A stretch of 64,000 nt of DNA from a virus, in IMG/VR virus record IMGVR_UViG_3300005529_000023, positions 112,871 to 176,870 of that record. One strand, written 5' to 3'. Under the pieces are notes generated by a model, which did no database searches, was not told the DNA's origin, and was given only the letters and a program-made list of their open reading frames with translations. Of this stretch, positions 24,599 to 32,412 are shown in pieces. Each line of letters starts with the position of its first letter. Positions within the stretch are counted from its first letter, which is position 1. A program made the position numbers and the translations under genes.

Positions 24599-25337
24599 GA
24601 TCGATACGAGCGCAATCGCCAAGCAGATGAAAGAGTTCGCTACGGAAGTAGAGCAGGACTTAAGGAAGGGCGTTGCAAATCTCGCAGCTATTACTCACGC
24701 CAAAGTGAAAGAGATGGCGAGTGAGGAATTGAAATCGTCTCGTCAAGAAATGATGGACAACATCGGTTTTGAAGAAGTTGCCGAGGGAGTCTGGATTGTA
24801 AGTATCGCCGAAGACGCACTTTGGATCGAAGAAGGCATCGAAGCAAACAAGGACATGAAGCCTGATTTGCTCAAGAACGCCAAGCACACGTCTAAAGATG
24901 GCCACAAGTATCGCACCATTCCCTTCGATTATGGCAAGCCCCCAACGCAGCTCACTGGTTACGCTCAAAATATAGTTGCTAGGATCAGATCGAACTTGAA
25001 AAAACAAGGCGTACCATTCAAGAAAATTGAAAAGGGTGCAAATGGTCAGCCTCTTACTGGGAAGCTTCACTCATTTGACTTTGGCGGAGAGATTCCTGGA
25101 AAAGGCAATACTCCAGTACTTCAAGGAGTGTCGATCTACCAGACCATCACGAAAACGGGTAACGTCCGACGTGATATATTGACTTTTAGAACTGTCAGTG
25201 GCGGCCCTGCAAGCGCAGGAAAATGGATTCACCCAGGTTTTACCGCCAAGAAGTTCCTTGATCGTGCTCAGGATTGGGCTCTCAAGGAATGGGAAGACAA
25301 GATCCTCCCTGAGATTTTGGGGAAATACGGTAAATAA
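24582..25337 (+). CDS. Putative neck/tail completion protein (gp10-like)
   Basis: The 251-residue product starts at ATG 24582 after GAGG. It opens IKIDTSAIAKQMKEFATEVE and ends IHPGFTAKKFLDRAQDWALKEW, with an ALWIEEGIEANKDMKPDLL segment between. This order resembles the HK97 gp10-type tail completion family, whose members form a ring between head and tail. Its place just before tail genes agrees. An inserted loop of about 60 residues makes it longer than HK97 gp10. Confidence 0.55.
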   Translation: MPLKIKIDTSAIAKQMKEFATEVEQDLRKGVANLAAITHAKVKEMASEELKSSRQEMMDNIGFEEVAEGVWIVSIAEDALWIEEGIEANKDMKPDLLKNAKHTSKDGHKYRTIPFDYGKPPTQLTGYAQNIVARIRSNLKKQGVPFKKIEKGANGQPLTGKLHSFDFGGEIPGKGNTPVLQGVSIYQTITKTGNVRRDILTFRTVSGGPASAGKWIHPGFTAKKFLDRAQDWALKEWEDKILPEILGKYGK

Positions 25338-25339
25338 CC

Positions 25340-26344
25340 ATGGCTGGTATTTTTCAAGGCGACATCATCATCAAAACAGCTCTTGAGCTTGGCATCGAAG
25401 ACATGCGCAAGAATCCATGGCTTATTGAGCACATGTTGCTTGATCTGAAAAAGAATACTTACTTCTCTGACAAATACGGTCAGAAACAGATCGATGCGTG
25501 CAAAGAATGGCTCGCGAATAACCAAATCGATGTCTATATGAGAGGAAGAGACGACAAGGATCGTCTTCCATGTGTAACGATCGAGATGGGCGGAAGTTCC
25601 GAAAAAGAAGAAATGAAACACATGGCCGACCAATCTACTGAGAAGGTCGTCCTTTTACCCAACCAGATTAATAAGCCAATCGCTTATGTCCTCAAGCCAT
25701 TCACGATCACTAACTACGACAATACTAGCGGCGAAGTAACAGTCGATCCAAGTATCGATCTAACCAGCGTCGCCCCCGGAATGATTCTCGTCGATCCTAC
25801 TACCGGACAAGGGTACGTCATCCAAGATGTCATTGGAGAGGGTCTTCTTCTTGAACCAGCGCTTGATATCACTGCCACTGTATTCGGGATTGTTCCAGAG
25901 AATCAATTCTACGAAGCCAGGGTAGAGCACTCGTTCTTTCAGGAAACGTACAATATAGGCTGCCACGCGCATGGTGACCCTCAGAACCTCCTATTCCTTT
26001 GGTCCATCGTGAAGTATTCAATTTTACGCTACAGAGAAAGCTTGCTTGAAGCAAACGGTTTCATGGAAAGTTCCGTGAGTAGTACTGAACCAGATTTTGA
26101 CGGTGCCTTCACAACTCCTGGCGGAGAAAAGGCATGGACTCGCGGCATCTCTTTGACAGGCCAAATTGAAAATACTTGGATCAAGTCTCCCCGCCGTATC
26201 ATTGAATCTGTAGGTCTCAAGAAAAAGACAAATACTGGATATATTGGTGGAATTAGCATTATTTCTAACACAGATCCAGGCTTAGACGATAAAAGCCAAG
26301 TGAATTGGTACACCGATACTGAAGAAGAAATTGATAACGAGTAA
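25340..26344 (+). CDS. Putative tail terminator/connector protein
   Basis: The 334-residue protein starts 2 bases after the previous stop. The N terminus is helical (KTALELGIEDMRKNPWLIEHML), followed by a beta domain and RVEHSFFQETYNIGCHAHGD. Its position between the gp10-like protein and the sheath genes fits a tail terminator or collar component. Family not firmly recognised. Confidence 0.45.
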   Translation: MAGIFQGDIIIKTALELGIEDMRKNPWLIEHMLLDLKKNTYFSDKYGQKQIDACKEWLANNQIDVYMRGRDDKDRLPCVTIEMGGSSEKEEMKHMADQSTEKVVLLPNQINKPIAYVLKPFTITNYDNTSGEVTVDPSIDLTSVAPGMILVDPTTGQGYVIQDVIGEGLLLEPALDITATVFGIVPENQFYEARVEHSFFQETYNIGCHAHGDPQNLLFLWSIVKYSILRYRESLLEANGFMESSVSSTEPDFDGAFTTPGGEKAWTRGISLTGQIENTWIKSPRRIIESVGLKKKTNTGYIGGISIISNTDPGLDDKSQVNWYTDTEEEIDNE

Positions 26345-26358
26345 CCAATCTTACACTT

Positions 26359-26700
26359 ATGCCATACCGTTCAGATGCTCAAAGAAGATGGGCTCACACT
26401 GCCGAAGGAAAGAAAGCGCTGGGTGGCAAAGCCGCTGTCCACGAATGGGACGAAGCTACTAAAGGCAAGAAGTTGCCTGAAAAAGTGGGCAAAACAGAGG
26501 ATTTAGAAAAGGCCGTCAAAATGCCTTCAACCTCCGTTCCTAGCGTCAAACCTCCGAATCCAAGTAACGCCGGTCAGCTTTCTGTTAAAAGTCCAAAAGC
26601 GAAGAAGATGGCTGATCCATTCGGTAAACCCTCGTTATTTTTCAAAGCAGAAAGTATTCAAAAGCTCCATTCTTTTTTAGAAGGCAGAAAGAAAAAATGA
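26359..26700 (+). CDS. Small structural/assembly protein with FLEGRKKK tail
   Basis: The 113-residue protein begins MPYRSDAQRRWAHTAEGKKA, a start seen in many short phage proteins of unknown role, followed by a Pro/Ser/Lys-rich middle. FFKAES near residue 95 and a terminal FLEGRKKK match peptides in neighbouring structural proteins. The stop overlaps the HNH start (ATGA). Probably an assembly or packaged protein. Confidence 0.5.
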   Translation: MPYRSDAQRRWAHTAEGKKALGGKAAVHEWDEATKGKKLPEKVGKTEDLEKAVKMPSTSVPSVKPPNPSNAGQLSVKSPKAKKMADPFGKPSLFFKAESIQKLHSFLEGRKKK

Positions 26701-27263
26701 GAAAATGCCTAGAATGTAAGCAAATTAAACCAATAAAATGGTTCTATAAAGGGACACGAATTGGCGATGGAGTATTTTCTAAATGTGCTACTTGTAAACA
26801 AAAAGAACGTAAAAGAAGCGCATATCACTACAAGAAGAAACTGGCTAAAAAGCTTACTCCTAAAAAAACAAAAAATCAGTACATGAAAGAGAGGAAACAA
26901 AAAGATCCTCTTTTTAAGCTACTAGTTAATTTAAGAAATAGAAACTATTTCATATTTTCTGGACTAAACAAATCAAGTACTACCATTGACCTCTTGGGGT
27001 GCTCCATAGAGCATGCCAAAAATCATTTAGAAAAACAATTTAAACCAGGAATGAGTTGGCAGAATTACGGAAAAGAATGGCAAGTAGACCACATAATTCC
27101 GCTCAGAAGCGCTAAAAATAAAGAAAGTCTAGAAAGACTTTGTCATTTCAGTAATTTGCAACCCCTTTTCAAAGAAGAACACAAAATTAAAACCAAAGAA
27201 GACATGAAGTTAATAAAATCAATAACTTATGTCAACAAAGATGTAAACAACCCAATCTTCTAA
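26697..27263 (+). CDS. HNH endonuclease
   Basis: The 188-residue protein has an N-terminal zinc module (CLECK, CATCKQK) and a C-terminal core WQVDHIIPLRSAKN...HFSNLQPLFKEEHKIKT, the HNH pattern His-Asn-His. It is much richer in A and T (AAA, ATA codons) than the flanking structural genes, showing recent insertion. The ATGA junction with the upstream gene gives it coupled translation. Confidence 0.88.
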   Translation: MRKCLECKQIKPIKWFYKGTRIGDGVFSKCATCKQKERKRSAYHYKKKLAKKLTPKKTKNQYMKERKQKDPLFKLLVNLRNRNYFIFSGLNKSSTTIDLLGCSIEHAKNHLEKQFKPGMSWQNYGKEWQVDHIIPLRSAKNKESLERLCHFSNLQPLFKEEHKIKTKEDMKLIKSITYVNKDVNNPIF

Positions 27264-27281
27264 TAGATAAGAGGTTTAAGT

Positions 27282-27830
27282 ATGGCTCATGAAAAACAGT
27301 ATACACCTAAGCAAGTCACTATCGCCTTACTCGGTAAGGTCGAAGAATTGCTTAAGAAGTCAGAGCTTACAAAAGCCAAAGACGACGCCAAAATGGTTCA
27401 GTGCAACAAATGTGGCGACATGTACAAAGCAGAAAGTAAGCATGATCGTTGTGTAGAACACGTAAAGCAAGTCAGCCCAGGAGTTAACAACCCACATGCT
27501 GTTTGCGTAGCGGAAGGCGTGAAGCCAGAGTCGTGGAACAAATCAGAAGGCGAATACAAACCTGAGAATGAACAAAAGCCAAACGCTCAGCCCTCTGAAC
27601 ACAACTCGCAAGATGCAAGTCAGCCAGCGCAGGGCAAGGCACCAGCAGGCGAGATTAAACCAAAAGAACAAGAGCAGGCGCCTTCTGACAACGTTCGCCC
27701 TACCGAGGGAACAGTTCCACACAACGGAAATCCTCAATGGGGAGATGACCCGCAGGTGAGAGGTCATTTCAAATTGGCAAAGTTCATCGGCCATATGGAA
27801 TCGAAGCGAAAGAGAAAGGTAGTCATCTAA
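27282..27830 (+). CDS. Zinc-finger assembly protein, KSE-containing
   Basis: The 182-residue protein has LLKKSELTKA near residue 24, a Cys2-type finger (MVQCNKCGDMY, then HDRCVEH), a low-complexity Pro/Glu/Gln stretch (about 90-145) and a basic C terminus. The KSE peptide links it to the scaffold-like protein and other structural genes. It lies just before the sheath gene, suggesting a tail assembly role, unproven. Confidence 0.5.
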   Translation: MAHEKQYTPKQVTIALLGKVEELLKKSELTKAKDDAKMVQCNKCGDMYKAESKHDRCVEHVKQVSPGVNNPHAVCVAEGVKPESWNKSEGEYKPENEQKPNAQPSEHNSQDASQPAQGKAPAGEIKPKEQEQAPSDNVRPTEGTVPHNGNPQWGDDPQVRGHFKLAKFIGHMESKRKRKVVI

Positions 27831-28105
27831 TGGCTAAGAAAGAAAAAGATCAACAGGAGTCAGAAGAAATGACTCTAGAAGAAGCGAGAGCATTTAGAGC
27901 ATCGCTTTACAAGCCTCAAAAGACGATTCTTACTCAGGCGCAAAAAAGAGAAGAATTTAGAAAGTTTTGGGCGAGAGAAAAGAAGAATTACGGAAAGTCC
28001 AAAGACTTGGAACAAATCTTATGGGTACACCTTCTAGCAACCAAAATGGATGACCCCGAAAAGTTTGAAGCTGGCGTAAAGCACTTTGGACTTCAAAAAA
28101 GGTAA
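27830..28105 (+). CDS. Hypothetical charged helical protein
   Basis: The 91-residue protein shares one base with the previous stop (TAATG). It is Lys/Glu-rich and all-helical (EKDQQESEEMTLEEARAF; KREEFRKFWAREKKNYG). Position directly before the sheath gene suggests tail assembly. No family is recognised. Confidence 0.5.
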   Translation: MAKKEKDQQESEEMTLEEARAFRASLYKPQKTILTQAQKREEFRKFWAREKKNYGKSKDLEQILWVHLLATKMDDPEKFEAGVKHFGLQKR

Positions 28106-28121
28106 TTAAGGAGAAAAGACA

Positions 28122-30272
28122 ATGTCTCTAAGAGTAGTAACACCATTCGTAAATACGAACATTCCCGGCGCGTATCCTAACGTCACGGTTCAGAGTAACC
28201 CAGTAGGACTTGGCGCTTCCGGCATCGTCGTGCTCATCGGTGAAGCTGATGGCGGCAACGGCTATCAGAACGTAGCACTAAAGAACAACTCGTTTACTCC
28301 TGACCAGCTTGATAAGGTGATGGCGACATACCTCAGCGGCCAAGTTGTAGACGCATTCCGCGCTCTCTCGGCACCTTCGAGCGATCCAGATATTACCGCT
28401 TCGGCAAACTTAGTTTACATCGTCAAGACCAATCAGGGCAACAAGGCTTCTGCTTTGGTTGACACGGACTATGGTACGCTCCAGGACCAAAACTGGGGTA
28501 AGCCAGGTAACCTGTACAAATATGACATTACATCGACCCAAGCAGAAGTTGCTCCTACCCTTCAGGGCGGAACAATTCCATCACTTGGCGCAGCCCTTAA
28601 CGGCGTTAGTTTCACTATCCGCTTGAATGGTGCAGCTGCAAGCGTTGTAACCCTAAGCAACACGACTGGCAACCACGATACGATTCCACATCTTGTTTCG
28701 GAGCTAAACCCTCTTCTCCCAGCGGGTGTGACTGCTTCGGCAGGTACCGCTCCAAGCTCGATCGCTCTAACGGTAACTGCAGACGCTGCAGCTTATCGCA
28801 AGGGCTGGGGCAAATCGTTTGAACTCAATGACTCAACTCCTGGCGATCTAACAGCGCTAGGACTAGTTGCCGGCCTCCAAGTTTCGTCTGAAGAACCAGG
28901 CGTAGAAGTCGCAGTTGTTCGCCCAGACAACAACACTAACGAAACATTCGATATTAGCGCTGTAGTCGCTCTCCAGGTTGGTTATCAGGGTACAACTGGT
29001 ACTCTAACCATCAATGGAACTACGGTCAGCACTACTGTTGTTGGTGGATCTGGAGCAAACCTAAGTATCCCCGTCTCGCAGTTTAAGACTTGCGCTGACC
29101 TTGCAACTTTCATTGCAGCTCAGACAGGTTACAGCTGCGTTTGCGCCCCAGCCGCACAGCAACTTGCTCCAAGCAAGCTTGACCAAGTTACGGCTATCGG
29201 AATCTGCTCTACAGGCGCTGGACTACTTCCAGGCCGCGTAAAGAAGGCAGCAAGCGACTTCCAGGCTACCATGGCTACTTCGCGTGTTACCAGCTTCGTT
29301 GTTGGGGCTAACGGCAATGCCGGACTACCTAGCCCAATGACTGCTGCTGCATTCCTATCGGGTGGAACTCGTGGTTCTACCGCAGCTGCAGACATCGTTA
29401 ATGCCTTGAGCCAGATTGCTGGTATTCAATGCAACATCATTGTTCCTCTGTTCTCTCAGGACGCTTCGGCTGACATTACCGCAGGTAAAACTGACAGCGG
29501 CAGCACATATACAATTGCTGCAATCAACGCTGCAACTAAGTCTCACTGCCTAGAGTTCAGTACGCCAAAGCTCAAAAAGAACCGTATGGCGATGCTTTCG
29601 TACCTCAATACTTACACAAACTGTAAGGCACAGGCACAGAGCCTCGGCAACTACCGCGTTTCTCTCTGCATGCAGCAAGTCACTCAGGTTGATAGTACTG
29701 GCAACGTCCAGACCTTCCAGCCTTGGTATCTTGCAACCGTAGCAGCTGGTATGCAGACTGGTGGATTCTACAAGTCCATCACAAACAAGGCTGCAAACGT
29801 CATTGCCCACATCGATCCAAGTGGATTCGATTCGGGAAGCCCTGGCGATGTTGAAGATGCAATCAGCGCAGGTATTTTGTTCCTATCCAGAGACACTTCT
29901 CGTGAATACTGGGTCAGCGACCAGACGACTTACGGCTTCGATACCAACTTCGTATACAACAGCATTCAGGCTGTTTACGATTCGGACATCATTGCACTCG
30001 ATCTAGCTTCGAGCTTCCAGACAAGCTTTGTTGGTAAGTCTCTTGCCGACGTTGACGCTGCTACTGGCCTAGCTTTCCTAGCTCAGAAGATGGACGGCTA
30101 TAAGAAGTTGAAGCTAATCGCTGCAAGTGACGACGCTCCTCTTGGTTACAAGAATCAGAAAATCTCGATTAGCGGTCCAGAGATGGATGTATCGGTTGAG
30201 ATCAAGCTCGCTACTGCGATCTACTTCATCCCAATCAGCATCAACTTCTCGCAAGTACAGAGCGCCGCTTAA
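28122..30272 (+). CDS. Contractile tail sheath protein
   Basis: The 716-residue protein has the sheath opening NIPGAYPNVTVQSNPVG and the next conserved block GIVVLIGEADGG, followed by variable, Ala/Thr/Gly-rich outer domains (about 130-430) and the conserved C-terminal half (SREYWVSDQTTYG; AFLAQKMDGYKKLKLIAASD). The C terminus ends with strands that interlock sheath subunits. It defines the phage as a myovirus and is followed by the tube gene. Confidence 0.93.
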   Translation: MSLRVVTPFVNTNIPGAYPNVTVQSNPVGLGASGIVVLIGEADGGNGYQNVALKNNSFTPDQLDKVMATYLSGQVVDAFRALSAPSSDPDITASANLVYIVKTNQGNKASALVDTDYGTLQDQNWGKPGNLYKYDITSTQAEVAPTLQGGTIPSLGAALNGVSFTIRLNGAAASVVTLSNTTGNHDTIPHLVSELNPLLPAGVTASAGTAPSSIALTVTADAAAYRKGWGKSFELNDSTPGDLTALGLVAGLQVSSEEPGVEVAVVRPDNNTNETFDISAVVALQVGYQGTTGTLTINGTTVSTTVVGGSGANLSIPVSQFKTCADLATFIAAQTGYSCVCAPAAQQLAPSKLDQVTAIGICSTGAGLLPGRVKKAASDFQATMATSRVTSFVVGANGNAGLPSPMTAAAFLSGGTRGSTAAADIVNALSQIAGIQCNIIVPLFSQDASADITAGKTDSGSTYTIAAINAATKSHCLEFSTPKLKKNRMAMLSYLNTYTNCKAQAQSLGNYRVSLCMQQVTQVDSTGNVQTFQPWYLATVAAGMQTGGFYKSITNKAANVIAHIDPSGFDSGSPGDVEDAISAGILFLSRDTSREYWVSDQTTYGFDTNFVYNSIQAVYDSDIIALDLASSFQTSFVGKSLADVDAATGLAFLAQKMDGYKKLKLIAASDDAPLGYKNQKISISGPEMDVSVEIKLATAIYFIPISINFSQVQSAA

Positions 30273-30295
30273 TTTAAGGAATAAGGAGATAGCAT

Positions 30296-30748
30296 ATGCC
30301 ATCTAAAGTCTTAACAGGTGCGAGAGCAAAGGTATACGTCAACAACAAGTTGGTCGGTATCTTCGAAACTTGCACGTACAACATGAACATCGGAACGGAG
30401 CCAATTCATCTTCTAGGCCGTTACAGCCCTGATGAAATTACTCCTACTTCATACGAAGCAGTTACAATTTCGTGCTCTGGATTCCGCGTTGTTGGCCAAG
30501 GCCCACACGTTCTTCCAGCAGTTCCAAAGATTCAGGATTTGCTCACCCTTGATGGTGTTACCCTTGCGGTAGTCGATCGTCAGTCGGGAACTACAATCCT
30601 TACTGCAATTGGGTGCGTCCCCAATTCGTACAACGGAAACCATAACGCTCGCGCTACAAGCCGTGTTACTATCAACTACACAGGACTTAGACTCAGCGAC
30701 GAATCTGGTGACCAAGACGAAGGTACCGGCGCAGTCAACCTCCCATAA
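30296..30748 (+). CDS. Tail tube protein
   Basis: The 150-residue protein, encoded 23 bases after the sheath gene, has VLTGARAKVYVNNKLVGIF, then TYNMNIGTEPIHLLGRYSP and SRVTINYTGLRL, a pattern of contractile tail tube subunits. It forms the inner tube through which DNA passes. A strong terminator follows, ending the head and tail operon. Confidence 0.88.
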   Translation: MPSKVLTGARAKVYVNNKLVGIFETCTYNMNIGTEPIHLLGRYSPDEITPTSYEAVTISCSGFRVVGQGPHVLPAVPKIQDLLTLDGVTLAVVDRQSGTTILTAIGCVPNSYNGNHNARATSRVTINYTGLRLSDESGDQDEGTGAVNLP

Positions 30749-30774
30749 CCTGACCGATTCATTACATTATTCGG

Positions 30775-30815
30775 AAAGGCTCTTGGGAGGTATCCCAAGG
30801 GCCTTTTCCTTTTTA
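30775..30815 (+). terminator. Intrinsic terminator after the tail tube gene
   Basis: The stem AAGGC-CTTGGGA pairs with TCCCAAG-GCCTT across a 4-base loop, followed by a T-rich tail (TTTTCCTTTTT). It separates the tail operon from the tRNA cluster. Confidence 0.88.
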
Positions 30816-30816
30816 T

Positions 30817-30891
30817 GCGGCATTGATGCTAGTGGCAACATGCCTGACTTCCAATCAGGATTCATCAGTTCGATTCTGATATGCCGCTCCA
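30817..30891 (+). tRNA. tRNA-Gly(TCC)
   Basis: Acceptor GCGGCAT/ATGCCGC, anticodon arm CCTGA CTTCCAA TCAGG and T arm ATCAG TTCGATT CTGAT, all perfect. Discriminator U73, CCA encoded. It begins two bases after the terminator T-run. Confidence 0.93.
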
Positions 30892-30896
30892 CTTTT

Positions 30897-30925
30897 TTGG
30901 TTGTTTTCTAAAAAACGACTATGAT
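30897..30925 (+). promoter_or_regulatory. Candidate sigma70-type promoter of the tRNA cluster
   Basis: TTGGTT, a 17-base spacer and TATGAT end 8 bases before the tRNA-Ile gene. The predicted start would fall almost at the tRNA 5' end, leaving little leader to trim, which matters for 5' end maturation of that tRNA. Confidence 0.55.
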
Positions 30926-30933
30926 ATAGTCCC

Positions 30934-31009
30934 AAATGTGTAGCTCAGTTGGTAGAGCAGTTGCTTGATAAGCGAAAGGTCGTTGGTTCGAATCCAGCCA
31001 CGCCGACCA
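30934..31009 (+). tRNA. tRNA-Ile(GAT) with mismatched acceptor 5' end
   Basis: D arm GCTCAGTTGGTAGAGC, loop TTGATAA (anticodon GAT) and T arm GTTGG TTCGAAT CCAGC are normal; CCA is encoded. The acceptor strands AAATGTG and CACGCCG pair only at positions 4-7. Positions 1-3 are all mismatched (A-G, A-C, A-C), the pattern repaired by 3'-5' polymerases of the Thg1 family. G27-A43 also mismatches. Confidence 0.82.
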
Positions 31010-31145
31010 CGTAAGAGCGGTAATCTATAAGGTAAGTATGAACATGAGTAGATTTTATAAACATAATCAACGCCCAGAGGAACTCCCTGATATGTAGGAC
31101 TGTGTTCATTATTGCCCAATCTCCTTAAATAGAAACCCGAACACA
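31010..31145 (+). other. Leader region with stem-loop, no clear gene
   Basis: No tRNA is seen here. A possible 19-codon frame begins at 31038 after TAAGG but is unsupported. CTGTGTTC and GAACACAG (about 31100-31146) form an 8-bp stem just before a terminator, an arrangement like an attenuator ahead of the gene at 31195. Confidence 0.35.
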
Positions 31146-31176
31146 GCCCTCCTACGAAAGTACGAGGGCTTTTTTA
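31146..31176 (+). terminator. Intrinsic terminator
   Basis: GCCCTC-TAC, loop GAAA, GTA-GAGGGC with one internal C-C mismatch, followed by six T. Confidence 0.82.
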
Positions 31177-31194
31177 TTTCTACGAGACGAATTT

Positions 31195-31434
31195 ATGGAA
31201 TTTTACAGACAATGCAAACTTAGATCCAATGGCACCGAGCTGACGTGTTGGATCGAGGAAAGAGGGGCCAGGGTAGGTTGGCTCATTACGTTAGAGGACT
31301 ACCCTGGCCAGTTGTGGAAGGTTATGGACGTTTATACGAAGCTACCTAAGCACGTAGTCTTTGAACAAGAACGTGACTACCTGAATCAAAGAAAGGCTTC
31401 CGACATTAAGAGCGGAAGTAGAGAGAGGTTTTAA
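31195..31434 (+). CDS. Small hypothetical protein in the tRNA cluster
   Basis: The 79-residue protein is basic at both ends. The core GWLITLEDYPGQLWKVMDVY looks like a small beta barrel. The ribosome site is weak (GAGACG). It lies between a terminator and the tRNA genes; role unknown. Similar short SH3-like proteins often accompany phage tRNA genes. Confidence 0.55.
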   Translation: MEFYRQCKLRSNGTELTCWIEERGARVGWLITLEDYPGQLWKVMDVYTKLPKHVVFEQERDYLNQRKASDIKSGSRERF

Positions 31435-31461
31435 CAGAATAGGGCGCATAGCGCCGACAAG

Positions 31462-31551
31462 CTAGCGGCAGACCAGTCTGGAGTGGTCGCCTGCCTTGGA
31501 AGCAGGAGAGACAGTGTCCTTGCGAAGGTTCAAATCCTTCCCGCTAGACCA
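31462..31551 (+). tRNA. Class II tRNA, anticodon loop CTTGGAA (Ser/Leu-type body)
   Basis: Perfect acceptor CTAGCGG/CCGCTAG, D stem GACC/GGTC, T arm GAAGG TTCAAAT CCTTC and a long variable arm (AGAGAC...GTCCTT). The anticodon stem CCTGC/GCAGG is perfect and gives a 7-base loop with TGG at 34-36 (proline), although the long variable arm fits Ser(GGA) one base away. CCA encoded, A73. Confidence 0.8.
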
Positions 31552-31560
31552 TTTTAAAAT

Positions 31561-31638
31561 AGTGCCTTCGTTCAGCCTGGTCCAGGACACTTGCCTGTCA
31601 AGCAAGAAACGCGGGTTCAAATCCCGTAGGCACTGCCA
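31561..31638 (+). tRNA. tRNA-Asp(GTC)
   Basis: Acceptor AGTGCCT/AGGCACT, anticodon loop CTGTCAA, T arm CGGG TTCAAAT CCCG, G73 and encoded CCA. All stems pair. Confidence 0.92.
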
Positions 31639-31641
31639 GTT

Positions 31642-31795
31642 TTGTAGGAAAAAATATACGGATCTTTGTAGGAGAAAAATACGATTTTGAAAGAGCTTTG
31701 CCAAGCTAACTCAGTAGAAGCGCGTGTTTGAAGCACACGAGGACTCGGGGCAGCACCGAGGGCAAGCACCAACTTTATAGGAGAAATATACGGTT
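31642..31795 (+). repeat. Repeated spacer between tRNA genes
   Basis: A spacer of the form TTTRTAGGAGAAAWATACG occurs at about 31642, 31664 and 31774 between or beside tRNA genes. It includes a ribosome-site-like AGGAG without a following gene. It may be a processing signal or a relic of gene duplication. Confidence 0.5.
31695..31771 (+). tRNA. tRNA-Phe(GAA), unusual acceptor and T loop
   Basis: Anticodon arm CGTGT TTGAAGC ACACG gives GAA. The T arm CTCGG GGCAGCA CCGAG lacks the usual TTCRA loop. The 3' acceptor strand GGCAAGC is complementary to GCTTGCC, but the gene reads GCTTTGCC. A 7-base 5' strand CTTTGCC mismatches at position 1 (C-C) with U-G at 2; alternatively a T is bulged. A73, CCA encoded. 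Confidence 0.7.
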
Positions 31796-31802
31796 CAAAA
31801 AG

Positions 31803-31891
31803 CTTGTGGAGGTGACTGTCGGCTGGTCACAACGGTCTGTAAAACCGTCGTCCTTAACTGGGCCTCGTAGGTTCAACTCCTACCCACTCGA
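31803..31891 (+). tRNA. tRNA-Tyr(GTA), acceptor mismatches at 2-3
   Basis: The anticodon arm ACGGT CTGTAAA ACCGT gives GTA. A long variable arm and T arm GTAGG TTCAACT CCTAC fit Tyr. Acceptor strands CTTGTGG and CCACTCG pair except at positions 2 (T-C) and 3 (T-T). CCA is not encoded. Confidence 0.8.
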
Positions 31892-31897
31892 CATTGT

Positions 31898-31972
31898 CTC
31901 GCAGTAGCTCAATGGAAGAGCAGGGCACTTCTAAGGCCAAGGTTGTAGGTTCGAGTCCTACCTGCGAGACCA
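31898..31972 (+). tRNA. tRNA-Arg(TCT)
   Basis: Perfect acceptor CTCGCAG/CTGCGAG, D arm GCTC/GAGC, loop CTTCTAA and T arm GTAGG TTCGAGT CCTAC, A73, CCA encoded. The anticodon stem GGGCA/GGCCA has two purine-purine mismatches at its ends. Confidence 0.88.
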
Positions 31973-31977
31973 AAAGA

Positions 31978-32063
31978 ATTCAGGTGGTGGAATGGCAGAC
32001 ACCCTAGTCTTAGAAACTAGTGCCTGAGAAGGCGTGTGGGTTCAAGTCCCACCCTGAGTACCA
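31978..32063 (+). tRNA. tRNA-Leu(TAG)
   Basis: Acceptor ATTCAGG/CCTGAGT (one T-G), anticodon arm CTAGT CTTAGAA ACTAG, long variable arm, T arm GTGGG TTCAAGT CCCAC, A73 and encoded CCA. Confidence 0.92.
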
Positions 32064-32073
32064 TTTATACAGA

Positions 32074-32148
32074 GTTGCTTTCGTCTAGCGGCTAGGACAA
32101 CAGACTTTCACTCTGAGAACACGGGTTCGAGTCCCGTAAGCAATACCA
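32074..32148 (+). tRNA. tRNA-Glu(TTC)
   Basis: Acceptor GTTGCTT/AAGCAAT (G1-U72), D arm GTCT/GGAC, anticodon arm ACAGA CTTTCAC TCTGA, T arm ACG GG TTCGAGT CC CGT, A73 and encoded CCA. Confidence 0.92.
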
Positions 32149-32173
32149 AAAGGAGAATATGATGTAAAGATAT

Positions 32174-32250
32174 CGCGCTGTAGTATTAACTGGACAAAAC
32201 CATAGCCTACGAAGCTAGAGTTCTCGGTTCGAATCCGAGCAGCGCGGCCA
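32174..32250 (+). tRNA. tRNA-Arg(ACG)
   Basis: Perfect acceptor CGCGCTG/CAGCGCG, anticodon arm TAGC CTACGAA GCTA, T arm CTCGG TTCGAAT CCGAG, G73 and encoded CCA. Confidence 0.92.
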
Positions 32251-32253
32251 GTA

Positions 32254-32328
32254 CCCTCAGTAGCTTATAGAGTAAAGCCGTCGCCTGTGAAGCGATGTAA
32301 GAGGATGCAAGTTCCTCCTGTCGGACCA
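32254..32328 (+). tRNA. tRNA-His(GTG), acceptor mismatches at 3-4
   Basis: Anticodon arm TCGC CTGTGAA GCGA gives GTG. T arm GAGGA TGCAAGT TCCTC, D arm GCTT/AAGC, CCA encoded. Acceptor strands CCCTCAG and CTGTCGG mismatch at 3 (C-C) and 4 (T-T). No encoded G-1, and position 73 is A rather than the bacterial C, so it is an atypical His tRNA. Confidence 0.82.
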
Positions 32329-32332
32329 AATC

Positions 32333-32408
32333 TGTGCTGAAAGCTTTAGTAGATGAGCAGCGGACTTTTAATCCGTGGAAGAGGGCGCGATTCCCTACAG
32401 CACAACCA
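32333..32408 (+). tRNA. tRNA-Lys(TTT)
   Basis: Perfect acceptor TGTGCTG/CAGCACA, D arm GCTT...GAGC, anticodon arm GCGGA CTTTTAA TCCGT, T loop CGCGATT, A73 and encoded CCA. Confidence 0.9.
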
Positions 32409-32412
32409 AGAT

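Noticed and set aside
31038-31097. 19-codon frame after tRNA-Ile
   Set aside because: Only a weak ribosome-like TAAGG and no motif; left as part of the leader region.
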